Shown here: positions 7,479 through 15,264 of the stretch, piece after piece | Layout: the number at the start of each line of letters is the position of its first letter | Numbering within the stretch: the first letter of the stretch is position 1 | The notes under the pieces: model-generated | Databases searched by the model: none | What the model saw: the letters and a program-made list of their open reading frames with translations, nothing else | Told to the model about the DNA's origin: nothing | Position numbers and translations under genes: made by a program | Assembly: GCF_022234545.1 (NCBI RefSeq) | Contig: NZ_JAIEUI010000015.1 | Location: 62,001 to 126,000 of the forward strand | Source: Paenibacillus piscarius | GTDB lineage: Bacteria > Bacillota > Bacilli > Paenibacillales > Paenibacillaceae | Length of the DNA: 64,000 nt | Direction: 5' to 3'

Positions 7479-8375
7479 TCATTCATCCCCCCTGATTAGA
7501 GTCTCATCCAAGATCGACTGTACCAGTGCACCTGCCATAATGATTCCGGCGCTCTTGGGGGCAACAACTCCGGGCAGCCCCGGAGCCAGCATCGCCTTGA
7601 TCCCGCGCTTCTCGGCATAACGGAAATCACAGCCGCCCGGGGCGGAGGCCAAATCGATGATTACACAGTGCTTCTGAAGCCGTGACAGAACCTGGGCATC
7701 GATGATCATACCCGGTACAGTGTTGAAAATCAGATCCGCCTCCGGCGCATGAACCAGGAGGTCTGCAGTCATGAACGGCTTCCAGCCCATTTCCTCTGCC
7801 CTTGCATAATGCTCCTGCTTCCTTACGCCCACCTTCACCTTAGCCCCTATTCCCTGCAGGGTTCTGGCCATGGTGAATCCGGTTCTGCCCATCCCCAGCA
7901 CCATGGAGGTAGAACCGTGGATGGTGAAATCAGTATTCTGGATCGCCATGACAAGTGCGCCTTCCGCTGTAGGAATCGAGTTGTAAATGGCGACATCGTC
8001 TCTGTTCAGCAGCTCCACCAGCTTCAGAGAATGCCCGGCACACAGGCCGCGCAGATAGCTTTTGGCCATACCTGTATACACAACCGCACCAGGCGGCAGT
8101 GCAGAGATATGCTCTTCCCGCAGCTGCAGCCGTTCTGAGGAGAACAGCGCATTAATATAACCTTCATCATCGCAGCCGACCGTCGGCAGCACCAGCACAT
8201 CCGCTCTGCCCAGCAGCTCTGCGGACAGCTGCTCCAGGTGTACCCCCGGGCACGGGGCATCCCATTGATCGAACCCGGCAGCGCTTACCGATCCATCCAT
8301 TTCCACACATTTCCGAATCACTTCATTTTGTCTCGCGTCCCCGCCCAGGAACACGATCCTGATGCCAGTAAGCAT
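7479..8375 (-). CDS. dpaA: Dipicolinate synthase subunit A (SpoVFA)
   Basis: A 298-residue NAD(P)-binding subunit of dipicolinate synthase. I start it at ATG 8375 (MLTGIRIVFLGGDARQ), with AAAGGAG 10 nt upstream; an in-frame GTG nine codons earlier lacks a site and would give an unlikely N terminus. An N-terminal substrate domain (GDARQNEVI) is followed by the Rossmann motif VLGMGRTGFTMARTL near 157-171 and IIDLASAPGGCDF near 237-249. It pairs with dpaB immediately downstream. A sigma-K-like promoter lies 42 nt before the start, as for B. subtilis spoVFA. Its usual neighbour ymxH is absent; dut lies upstream instead. Confidence 0.96.
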   Translation of the reverse strand: MLTGIRIVFLGGDARQNEVIRKCVEMDGSVSAAGFDQWDAPCPGVHLEQLSAELLGRADVLVLPTVGCDDEGYINALFSSERLQLREEHISALPPGAVVYTGMAKSYLRGLCAGHSLKLVELLNRDDVAIYNSIPTAEGALVMAIQNTDFTIHGSTSMVLGMGRTGFTMARTLQGIGAKVKVGVRKQEHYARAEEMGWKPFMTADLLVHAPEADLIFNTVPGMIIDAQVLSRLQKHCVIIDLASAPGGCDFRYAEKRGIKAMLAPGLPGVVAPKSAGIIMAGALVQSILDETLIRGDE

Positions 8376-8416
8376 AGGGATGACGCTCCTTTCCACAACC
8401 ACATTCGACTATAAAG

Positions 8417-8445
8417 CATCTTATGCCGGCAGCGGCCAATGGGTG
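8417..8445 (-). promoter_or_regulatory. Predicted sigma-K promoter of dpaAB
   Basis: Minus-strand CACC (8442-8445), 16 nt, then CATAAGATG (8417-8425). This fits the sigma-K consensus mACm-N16-CATAnnnTA except for the last base. It precedes dpaA, whose B. subtilis orthologue is transcribed by sigma-K in the mother cell. Confidence 0.7.
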
Positions 8446-8480
8446 AAGCACACAGAGGAATTCCTGGGCCTCTGCATACT

Positions 8481-8524
8481 AAAAAAAGCCTGCGCCCTGC
8501 ACCCGAAGGTGAAGATCCGCAAGC
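8481..8524 (-). terminator. Intrinsic terminator after dut
   Basis: Minus-strand outer stem GCTTGCG/CGCAGGC around an inner CACC-TTCG-GGTG tetraloop hairpin, followed by seven T. It separates the mlpA-dut unit from dpaAB; the dpa promoter lies just downstream. Confidence 0.9.
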
Positions 8525-8554
8525 TTGACGGTCTTACTATTAAGATTAGAGTGC

Positions 8555-9001
8555 TTATTTGCCGGTATGGCCGAAACCGCCCGCACCCCGCTCAGTTACA
8601 GACAGCTCGTCGACTTCCACCAGCGACACCGCAGGCACAGCCTGGAACACCATTTGAGCAATCCGCTCATTGCGGGCAATCGCAAACGGCTCCTGTCCCA
8701 GATTAATCAGCAGCACCTTGATCTCGCCGCGGTAATCGGCATCAATGGTGCCCGGCGTGTTGAGACAGGTGATTCCATGCTTCAGGGCGAGCCCGCTGCG
8801 CGGGCGGATCTGCGCCTCCAGCCCGTCAGGCATCGCCAGGGCTATGCCGGTAGGAATGAGCTTCCGCTCGCCTGGAGCAAGCACCACAGCCTCCCCTACA
8901 GCGGCATACAGGTCATATCCCGAGGCCTGCTCAGACATTTTGCAGGGAAGCTGTACATCTTCATTCCCCGGAAGCTTGTTAATTTGAACGTAGTACGACA
9001 A
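8555..9001 (-). CDS. dut: dUTP diphosphatase (trimeric dUTPase)
   Basis: A 148-residue trimeric dUTPase that hydrolyses dUTP to dUMP and keeps uracil out of DNA. All five motifs are present: ASGYDLYAA (1), RPRSGLA (2), GTIDADYRGEIKV (3), RIAQMVF (4) and the C-terminal P-loop-like RGAGGFGHTGK (5). The start is either TTG 9001, 8 nt after AGGAG (preferred), or ATG 9007, which sits only 2 nt after the site. Both overlap the end of mlpA, so translation is coupled. In B. subtilis dUTPase genes are phage-related and lie elsewhere; here the enzyme is a core gene beside mlpA. Confidence 0.95.
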   Translation of the reverse strand: MSYYVQINKLPGNEDVQLPCKMSEQASGYDLYAAVGEAVVLAPGERKLIPTGIALAMPDGLEAQIRPRSGLALKHGITCLNTPGTIDADYRGEIKVLLINLGQEPFAIARNERIAQMVFQAVPAVSLVEVDELSVTERGAGGFGHTGK

Positions 9002-10244
9002 GATCATCTCTCCTAACATTGGCAATCGCTTTATCTGTAGAGCCGACCATGGCCAGCGACAGCGGCTGGGCGAACATTTCATCCAGCAGCGCGCCCATGT
9101 CATCCATAGTCACAGCCCCTATTTTGGCTATCATCTCATCCAGTGAATCCAGCCGGCCGAGCATCAGCTCGTTTTTGCCCATCCGGTTCATCCGGCTGCT
9201 CGTGCTCTCCAGGCTCAGAATCAGGCTGCCCTTGAGCTGCTCCTTGCCCTTGCGCAGTTCGTCCTCGCTCAATCCGTTCAGGGCCAGGTCGTGCAGCATC
9301 TCCTTGATCAGCTCCGTGACCTCCTTGGTCTGCTTGGGCGCTGTTCCGGCGTACACAGTGAACAATCCGCTGTCCGCCTGTGCGCTATGATAGGAGAACA
9401 CCGAATAAGCCAGACCGCGCTTCTCACGGATCTCCTGGAACAGCCGCGAGCTCATGCCTCCGCCAAAGGCATTGTTCAGCAGGGCCATCGGATATTGCAG
9501 CGGGCCGCCGCTCTTGACACCCGGCACGGAGATGCAGATATGGTTCTGCTCGGTCTTCTTCTTCCGGAACACCAGTTCTCCCTGATACTCAGGTGCAGTC
9601 AGTACAGCAGAAGTCCCGTGATTCGTAAAAGCTCCGAAGTGCTGCTCCAGCAGCGGGATCAGCCCGTCGTCAATGTTGCCGGCCACGCTGATGACCGTGT
9701 TCTCGATCGTATATTGCTCTTTCATGTAGCCACGCAGGTCATCCGGCGTCATCTCCAGAAGGCGTTCCTTCAATCCCAGAATCGTATATGCCAGCGGGTG
9801 ACTGCCGTAAGCAGCCTCACACATCAGCTCATGAACGAGATCATCCGGCGTGTCCTCGCACATGGCGATTTCCTCCAGAATGACATTTTTCTCCTTGGCC
9901 AGCTCCTCCGGGTCCATCCGCGAGCGGAAGAACATCTCGCCCAGCACATCGACTGCAATCGGCAGATGCTCATCCAGTACCTTGGCATAGAAGCATGTAT
10001 ATTCCTTGGAGGTAAAGGCATTGACATTGCCGCCTATTGCATCGAACTGCTCGGCAATATCCTTCGCGCTGTACCGGTCCGTTCCCTTGAAGAGCATATG
10101 CTCAATAAAATGCGAAATTCCGTTATTCAGCGGGTTCTCATGGCGGGAGCCTGTCTTGACCCAGATCCCGAAGGAGACAGATCTTCCGGTCGGGATTCGC
10201 TCGGTCACTACCCGCAGACCGTTCGATAGTGTTATTTTATCCAA
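8979..10244 (-). CDS. mlpA: Processing-peptidase-like zinc protease MlpA/YmxG (M16)
   Basis: A 421-residue M16 (pitrilysin/MPP-like) protease. The inverted zinc motif HFIEH is at 45-49 with Glu48 as catalytic base; ENTVISVAGNID and the C-terminal M16 half with GGGMSSRLFQEIREKRGLAYSV split over about 255-280 complete the fold. The start is TTG at 10244, 8 nt after AGGAGG. There is no signal peptide, so it should be cytoplasmic. B. subtilis ymxG has the same position after ylxY. The physiological substrate is uncertain. Confidence 0.93.
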   Translation of the reverse strand: MDKITLSNGLRVVTERIPTGRSVSFGIWVKTGSRHENPLNNGISHFIEHMLFKGTDRYSAKDIAEQFDAIGGNVNAFTSKEYTCFYAKVLDEHLPIAVDVLGEMFFRSRMDPEELAKEKNVILEEIAMCEDTPDDLVHELMCEAAYGSHPLAYTILGLKERLLEMTPDDLRGYMKEQYTIENTVISVAGNIDDGLIPLLEQHFGAFTNHGTSAVLTAPEYQGELVFRKKKTEQNHICISVPGVKSGGPLQYPMALLNNAFGGGMSSRLFQEIREKRGLAYSVFSYHSAQADSGLFTVYAGTAPKQTKEVTELIKEMLHDLALNGLSEDELRKGKEQLKGSLILSLESTSSRMNRMGKNELMLGRLDSLDEMIAKIGAVTMDDMGALLDEMFAQPLSLAMVGSTDKAIANVRRDDLVVLRSN

Positions 10245-10302
10245 TATTTAATCCTCCTGGCACAGCCCCTGGTTCTGTCTGTATTTATTATTCGCGCCTC
10301 TT

Positions 10303-10331
10303 ATCCTATCAGAAATAGGCCAATCACTCAA
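10303..10331 (-). promoter_or_regulatory. Possible sigma-A promoter for mlpA-dut
   Basis: TTGAGT (10326-10331), 17 nt, TAGGAT (10303-10308) on the minus strand. The -35 overlaps the last codons of the upstream deacetylase gene. It is a moderate consensus match in the 79-bp gap before mlpA. Confidence 0.45.
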
Positions 10332-11310
10332 CATCCCCTGGAGCAATTCGGTCTGGAGAAAGTGTCTGGCTGACTGTGCCCAGCTGCAGTCCCTTCGACC
10401 GGATGCCCCGGATCATTCCCCTCAGCGCTTTGGAGGAAGAGGCGGTCGGGTGCATCAGCACCAGGGTTCCCGGCTCAGCCCGGCTGGTAATTTTGACGAT
10501 CACCGAATCCGGGGACGGATTGCGCCAGTCCACCGTATCCAGCGTCCACAATACCGTCTTCAGGCCCAGCGAAGCGGCAATCTCTACCGTCTGCTGGTTG
10601 AAGTCCCCCGAAGGCGGGGCAAACCAGGTATTGGTCACGCCAAGGCTGTCCTTCAGCAGCTTCTGCGTCTTCTGGATCTCTGCGGTTGCGCGTGCCCGGC
10701 TAAGCTTACTCATGTCCGGATGGCTGTACGCATGGTTCTCCACCTCGTGGCCGCGCTTCAGCATCTCAGCCGCCAGCTCCTTGTTCCGGCTCAGCCAGCT
10801 TCCATCGAGGAAAAAAGTCACCTTCACCTTCTCCGCATCCAGAATATCAAGCATCGGGAGAATGTACTCGTTCCCCCAGGCCACGTTGATCATCAGCGAG
10901 ACCATCGGCTTCGCCGGATTGCCCCGGTAGATCGGCTGTGCCCCCAGGTCATTCAGCGACACCTTCGGCTTGATCTCCCGGTATACCAGCCTGAGGCCCT
11001 CCGCCGGCCCCCGCAGCACCGCATTCCGGTAAGTTGCCTCCACATCGACTTCCAGCCCGTTATACCCCGGAATCGCTTTCCATACCCGGTCTATAACTGC
11101 ATCGGCCGGCGGCGCATTCAGCTCCTTGGCCTTGGCGGTAATCTTCTCCCGCAGCTCATCTTGCTTCTGCTCAACAGCATGGCTCATTACAGCTGCATCC
11201 GCTTGCGGCTTGAGCCCGGCAAACATCTCTTTCACCGGCCCGTCTGTGCTGCCAATTCCGATAACTACAGCGATACAGGCCAGTACAAGCGCTGCCTTGT
11301 CCGTCTTCAT
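10324..11310 (-). CDS. ylxY: YlxY-type polysaccharide deacetylase homologue, degenerate motif 1
   Basis: A 328-residue exported protein with a NodB/CE4 domain. I start it at ATG 11310 (MKTDKAALVLACIAVVIG), after GAGGAGG; this gives a hydrophobic signal or anchor at about 5-24. The NodB domain begins near residue 125. Its position after pnp and length match B. subtilis YlxY (319 residues). The normal first motif TFDDG reads MINVAWGN, so the two Asp are absent. Motif 2 (HAYSHPD) keeps both metal histidines, motif 3 is WFAPPSGDFN and motif 5 is LVLMHPT. The missing catalytic Asp suggests altered or no deacetylase activity. A link to sporulation or cell-wall processing is inferred from the family. 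Confidence 0.88.
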   Translation of the reverse strand: MKTDKAALVLACIAVVIGIGSTDGPVKEMFAGLKPQADAAVMSHAVEQKQDELREKITAKAKELNAPPADAVIDRVWKAIPGYNGLEVDVEATYRNAVLRGPAEGLRLVYREIKPKVSLNDLGAQPIYRGNPAKPMVSLMINVAWGNEYILPMLDILDAEKVKVTFFLDGSWLSRNKELAAEMLKRGHEVENHAYSHPDMSKLSRARATAEIQKTQKLLKDSLGVTNTWFAPPSGDFNQQTVEIAASLGLKTVLWTLDTVDWRNPSPDSVIVKITSRAEPGTLVLMHPTASSSKALRGMIRGIRSKGLQLGTVSQTLSPDRIAPGDVE

Positions 11311-11425
11311 GACGTTTTCCTCCTCGGCCGATAACGGTCTGTTCCGTCCCCGCACAAGGGTAGCCATGCAAGGACGCTTTGTCCCAGCCTATGTAAGAAG
11401 CGCCGTAATTATGCCGTTCATCTCC

Positions 11426-11461
11426 AAAAAAAAGAGCCAGAACCATACGGCTTCTGCCTCT
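11426..11461 (-). terminator. Intrinsic terminator of pnp
   Basis: Minus-strand AGAG-G-CAGAA-G-CC / GGTTCTG-G-CTCT stem followed by eight T, about 55 nt after the pnp stop. The rest of the 203-bp gap between ylxY and pnp shows nothing else I can identify. Confidence 0.85.
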
Positions 11462-11513
11462 CCTTGGAAACATTTAGTTGGACCCGCTTATAGCCTTACT
11501 TAAGGACAGCGTC

Positions 11514-13616
11514 TTAAGCCTTGGCTCCGCTCTCTGCAGTCAGTACAGCTTTGCGTGACAGGTTCACGCGGCCCTGCTGATCGATTTCGGTTACCTTCAC
11601 CGTGATAATATCACCGAGGGCTACGACATCTTCCACCTTGGCCACACGCTCCGTCGACAGCTGGGAAATATGCACAAGGCCGTCCTTGCCGGGGATCAGT
11701 TCAACGAAAGCGCCGAACTTCTCAATCCGTCTAACCGTACCTGCATAAATCTCGCCGACCTGGATTTCCTTGACAATCCCTTCGATAATTCCGCGGGCCT
11801 TCTGGATCATCTCTTCGTTAGAGGAACCGATAAAGACGCGGCCATCCTGTTCGATGTCGATCTTTACGCCGGTTTCTTCAATGATTTTGTTGATGATCTT
11901 ACCGCCGGCACCAATAACATCACGGATTTTGTCCGGATTGATATTGATGATGATAATCTTAGGCGCATACGGGGACAGACTTGGTCTTGGCGCGGAGATC
12001 GCCTCATTCATTTTGCCGAGAATGAACATGCGGCCTTCTTTGGCCTGCTGCAGCGCATCCTGAAGAATGTTACGGTCAATGCCGTCAATCTTAATGTCCA
12101 TCTGAATCGCTGTTACGCCTTCTGCTGTACCGGCTACCTTGAAGTCCATATCGCCGAGGTGATCTTCCATACCTTGAATGTCGGTCAGGATGGACACATG
12201 CTCTCCGTCCTTGATCAGACCCATGGCCACGCCCGCAACCGGCGCTTTGATCGGTACGCCTGCGTCCATCATCGCCAGGATACTGGCACAGATACTCGCC
12301 TGGGAGGTTGAGCCGTTGGATTCAATCGCTTCGGATACGAGACGGATGGTGTACGGGAATTCCGTTTCACTAGGAATAACCTTAGACAATGCACGTTCTC
12401 CCAGCGCACCATGGCCGATCTCACGGCGTCCCGGTGCTCTCAGCGGACGGGCTTCTCCGACGCTGAATGGAGGGAAGTTGTAATGATGCATGAAGCGCTT
12501 GGTCTCCGCCGGATCAATACCGTCCAGAATCTGCACATCGCCGAGTGCGCCCAGCGTACATACGCTGAGAATCTGGGTTTGTCCGCGTGTGAACAGACCG
12601 GAGCCGTGAGTACGCGGCAGCAGGGCGGTGTCGCATTCAATCGGACGGATCTCATCCAGCTTGCGGCCGTCAGGACGGACCTTATCATGGGTGATCAGGC
12701 GTCTGACTTCGTCCTTCACGATGTCATGCAGCACTTCCTTCACGTCTTTCAGAAGCTCAGGGGTCTCTATGTATTTCTCAGCGAAATACTCTACCGTCTC
12801 ATTATTAATCAGGTCGATCGCGTCCTGGCGGGCGTGCTTCTCGGCAATTCTGACCGCTTCAATCAGCCGGCTTCCGGCATAGGCGCGCACCTCAGTGTTA
12901 ACGTCTGCGTTCACCGCATGGAGCTTCACTGCCATCTTCTCTTTGCCGGCAACAGCCACGAGCTGTTCAATGGTAGCTACAATCTTACGGACCTCGTCAT
13001 GTCCGAACATAATTGCTTCCAGCATAACGTCCTCAGGCACTTCATTCGCTTCCGCTTCAACCATCATGATAGCATCCTTGGTTCCGGCTACAACGACATA
13101 GATATCGCTGACTGCCTGCTGGGCTACATCCGGGTTGATGACGAACTCGCCGTTAATCCGTCCCACCGCTACGCCGCCGATCGGGCCGCTGAACGGCACA
13201 TCGGAAATGCTCAGTGCTGCGGAAGTACCAATCATAGCCGCAATATCCGGCGCACAGTCCTGATCCACGCTCATGACGAGATTGAGGACCTGAACGTCAT
13301 TGCGGAACCCTTCCGGGAACAATGGACGAATCGGACGGTCCGTCAGACGGCTCGACAGAATCGCTTTCTCACTTGGGCGTCCTTCACGCTTGATGAAGCC
13401 GCCGGGGATTTTACCCACTGCATATAATCTCTCTTCATAGTTCACGGTAAGCGGGAAAAAATCCAGATCCTTCGGTTCACTCGACGCTGTAACCGTACAC
13501 AATACAGAAGTATCCCCGTAACGCACCATAACCGCTGCGTTCGCCTGTTTGGCCAAACGGCCAGTTTCCAGCACAAGGCGTCTGCCGCCAAGCTGCATTT
13601 CCACACGTTGTTCCAT
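11514..13616 (-). CDS. pnp: Polyribonucleotide nucleotidyltransferase (PNPase)
   Basis: A 700-residue phosphorolytic 3'-5' exoribonuclease. I start it at ATG 13616 (MEQRVEMQLGG), 5 nt after AAGGAGGGG; upstream in-frame codons lack support. Two RNase PH domains are visible (GKIPGGFIKREGRPSEKAI, and later FPPFSVGEARPLRAPGRREI with SEAIESNGSTSQASICA). A KH domain follows with DVIGAGGKIINKI near 560, then an S1 domain with AGTVRRIEKFGAFVEL near 625. Length fits the B. subtilis enzyme (705). It follows rpsO, but the rpsO terminator and an own promoter make it separately regulated. A terminator-like hairpin sits in its leader. Confidence 0.97.
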   Translation of the reverse strand: MEQRVEMQLGGRRLVLETGRLAKQANAAVMVRYGDTSVLCTVTASSEPKDLDFFPLTVNYEERLYAVGKIPGGFIKREGRPSEKAILSSRLTDRPIRPLFPEGFRNDVQVLNLVMSVDQDCAPDIAAMIGTSAALSISDVPFSGPIGGVAVGRINGEFVINPDVAQQAVSDIYVVVAGTKDAIMMVEAEANEVPEDVMLEAIMFGHDEVRKIVATIEQLVAVAGKEKMAVKLHAVNADVNTEVRAYAGSRLIEAVRIAEKHARQDAIDLINNETVEYFAEKYIETPELLKDVKEVLHDIVKDEVRRLITHDKVRPDGRKLDEIRPIECDTALLPRTHGSGLFTRGQTQILSVCTLGALGDVQILDGIDPAETKRFMHHYNFPPFSVGEARPLRAPGRREIGHGALGERALSKVIPSETEFPYTIRLVSEAIESNGSTSQASICASILAMMDAGVPIKAPVAGVAMGLIKDGEHVSILTDIQGMEDHLGDMDFKVAGTAEGVTAIQMDIKIDGIDRNILQDALQQAKEGRMFILGKMNEAISAPRPSLSPYAPKIIIININPDKIRDVIGAGGKIINKIIEETGVKIDIEQDGRVFIGSSNEEMIQKARGIIEGIVKEIQVGEIYAGTVRRIEKFGAFVELIPGKDGLVHISQLSTERVAKVEDVVALGDIITVKVTEIDQQGRVNLSRKAVLTAESGAKA

Positions 13617-13665
13617 AAAACCCCTCCTTAAATGGCATATATTTCGCTCTGTATGTTCTACAAGC

Positions 13666-13703
13666 AAAAACGGCTTGTCCTCATACGGAGGTGATCTAGC
13701 CGT
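13666..13703 (-). promoter_or_regulatory. Terminator-like hairpin in the pnp leader
   Basis: Between the pnp promoter and pnp the minus strand forms ACGGCT...AGCCGT with an inner CCTC/GAGG, followed by TTTTTG. It looks like an attenuator or an RNase-processing site about 50 nt before the ribosome binding site. PNPase autocontrol through its leader is known in E. coli; here it is inference. Confidence 0.55.
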
Positions 13704-13729
13704 CCTGTGCACATTCTATCTGCTTGTCA

Positions 13730-13757
13730 ATTGTAAAAGTTTACCCTAAATTTTCAA
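13730..13757 (-). promoter_or_regulatory. Sigma-A-like promoter of pnp
   Basis: TTGAAA (13752-13757), 16 nt, TACAAT (13730-13735) on the minus strand. The -35 is embedded in the U-tract region of the rpsO terminator. It gives a leader of about 105 nt. Confidence 0.65.
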
Positions 13758-13821
13758 AAAGCAACCCGGCTGTCCCGCTGTCGCTCGTAAGAAGGACATA
13801 CGGTATACAACCAGGCTGCTT
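13756..13821 (-). terminator. Terminator after rpsO
   Basis: Long minus-strand stem AGCAGCCTGG...CCGGGTTGCT with inner GTCC/GGAC pairing, followed by TTTTTG. It lies 21 nt after the rpsO stop. Two G-U pairs and a long inner region make it imperfect. Confidence 0.65.
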
Positions 13822-13842
13822 TAGGGTTCATCTTATGGAAAA

Positions 13843-14112
13843 TTAACGACGCAATCCCAGTTTTTCGATCAGGGCGCTGTAACGTCTGATGTCTTTGTTC
13901 TTCAAATACGCCAGCAGTTTACGACGTTGTCCAACCATCTTCAGCAGTCCGCGGCGGGAATGATGATCCTTCTTGTGCGTACGCAGGTGGTCAGTCAAAT
14001 TAACGATGTTCTCCGTAAGGATAGCAACTTGCACCTCTGGGGATCCGGTATCGGATTCATGAGTTTTGTGCTCGTCGATCAATTGGTGTTTACGTTCTTG
14101 AGTCAATGCCAT
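13843..14112 (-). CDS. rpsO: 30S ribosomal protein S15
   Basis: An 89-residue S15, exactly the family length. It binds the 16S rRNA three-way junction early in 30S assembly. I start it at ATG 14112 (MALTQERKHQLIDEH), 7 nt after AAGGAGGTG. Signature parts are THESDTGSPEVQVAILTENI and HKKDHHSRRGLLKMVGQRR. It has its own promoter and a roughly 100-nt leader with a GCTGG-GATGA-CCAGC hairpin. S15 leaders in Bacillaceae are known to fold into autoregulatory structures, so feedback is likely. Confidence 0.98.
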   Translation of the reverse strand: MALTQERKHQLIDEHKTHESDTGSPEVQVAILTENIVNLTDHLRTHKKDHHSRRGLLKMVGQRRKLLAYLKNKDIRRYSALIEKLGLRR

Positions 14113-14215
14113 CCTATTCACCTCCTTCATTATAATCGCCTGTAGCCTCGTCACCGTCGGTGAGAACAAGCAACCAAGCTAAGGTTCCATGCTGGTCATC
14201 CCAGCAACGTTAATC

Positions 14216-14244
14216 AGTATAGCACCTTCGCAGGCAAAAGTAAA
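14216..14244 (-). promoter_or_regulatory. Sigma-A-like promoter of rpsO
   Basis: TTTACT (14239-14244), 17 nt, TATACT (14216-14221) on the minus strand, between the ribF stop and rpsO. The leader contains a GCTGG/CCAGC hairpin and an inverted CACCG-ACGGTG element near 14150-14165. Confidence 0.7.
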
Positions 14245-14262
14245 CGGCATGTCCGCGAAAGA

Positions 14263-15210
14263 TCAGGAATGTTCCCGGAGGCGCTCTTTGGCAGTGACGG
14301 CATCTGCGCCGATCTGTGCAATCAGGGCATCAATCGACTCGAACTTGCGCTCCGAGCGGATGTAGGATACCAGCTCTACCTTCAGTTCATGCCCGTAAAT
14401 ATCTGATGCAAAATCAAACAGATGCACCTCAAAGCTCGGGGTGGTCACCCCTTCATGAAACGTAGGCTTCACACCGACATTCATCACACCATGCAGTATC
14501 TCATCCCTGTACAGGACCCTTACGGCATATACACCCTTGGCCGGAATAACATAGCGGTCATCCAGCTGCAGATTCGCCGTAGGGAAGCCGATGGTCCGTC
14601 CCCGTTTCTCCCCATGGCCGACAACTCCCCGCAGGTGATAACAACGTCCGAACCAGGCATTGGCCTTGTCCAGCTCCCCGCTCTGCAGGCATTTGCGGAT
14701 ACCGGAGCTGCTGACCTTCTCTCCTTCAAGCAGGAACGGAGGCACAGTCTTCACATTCATTACGCCTTGTCCCAGCTCACGGAGCGTATCCGCATCCCCT
14801 TCTCCTTTGTATCCGAAGCGGAAGTCGAATCCGACTACGGCGGTTACGATCTGCAGCGGCAGGAGCATGACGGAGACGAAATCCGCCGGACTGACCCGGG
14901 AGAGATCTTCATTGAAGGTAATGATGTATAGAAGCTCGACCCCCATTCCGGCAAGCAGCTCCTGCTTGTCCCGGGAAGGTGTCAAATATCCCTCATAGTC
15001 CCCTTTGCCCATGACATCCTTCGGATGGGGATAGAAGGTCATAACGGCTGCGGGTACGCCCGCCTCTCGGGCGAGCTCTACCGCAGATGTGATTACGCTG
15101 GCATGTCCCAGATGCAGTCCGTCGAACTGGCCGAGGGCAACAACCTGGGGCTGCGCCACCTGCGCTGCCGTCTCAGGCAGCATAGGATAGCTTAATGTTA
15201 TGGTTCTCAC
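14263..15210 (-). CDS. ribF: Bifunctional riboflavin kinase/FMN adenylyltransferase
   Basis: A 315-residue flavin-cofactor enzyme making FMN from riboflavin, then FAD. The start is GTG at 15210 (read MRTITLSYP), 6 nt after GAGG; this gives the length of B. subtilis RibC (316). The N-terminal nucleotidyltransferase domain shows GQFDGLHLGHASVI near 30-43 and VGFDFRFGYKGEGD. The C-terminal kinase domain shows GRTIGFPTANLQL near 205-217 and HLFDF. It sits between truB and rpsO exactly as in B. subtilis, where the gene is called ribC. Confidence 0.96.
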   Translation of the reverse strand: MRTITLSYPMLPETAAQVAQPQVVALGQFDGLHLGHASVITSAVELAREAGVPAAVMTFYPHPKDVMGKGDYEGYLTPSRDKQELLAGMGVELLYIITFNEDLSRVSPADFVSVMLLPLQIVTAVVGFDFRFGYKGEGDADTLRELGQGVMNVKTVPPFLLEGEKVSSSGIRKCLQSGELDKANAWFGRCYHLRGVVGHGEKRGRTIGFPTANLQLDDRYVIPAKGVYAVRVLYRDEILHGVMNVGVKPTFHEGVTTPSFEVHLFDFASDIYGHELKVELVSYIRSERKFESIDALIAQIGADAVTAKERLREHS

Positions 15211-15264
15211 GCTGCACCTCACCTACATTCACTAATAAATTAAAGTCTGGTGTCTTTTGTCTGT

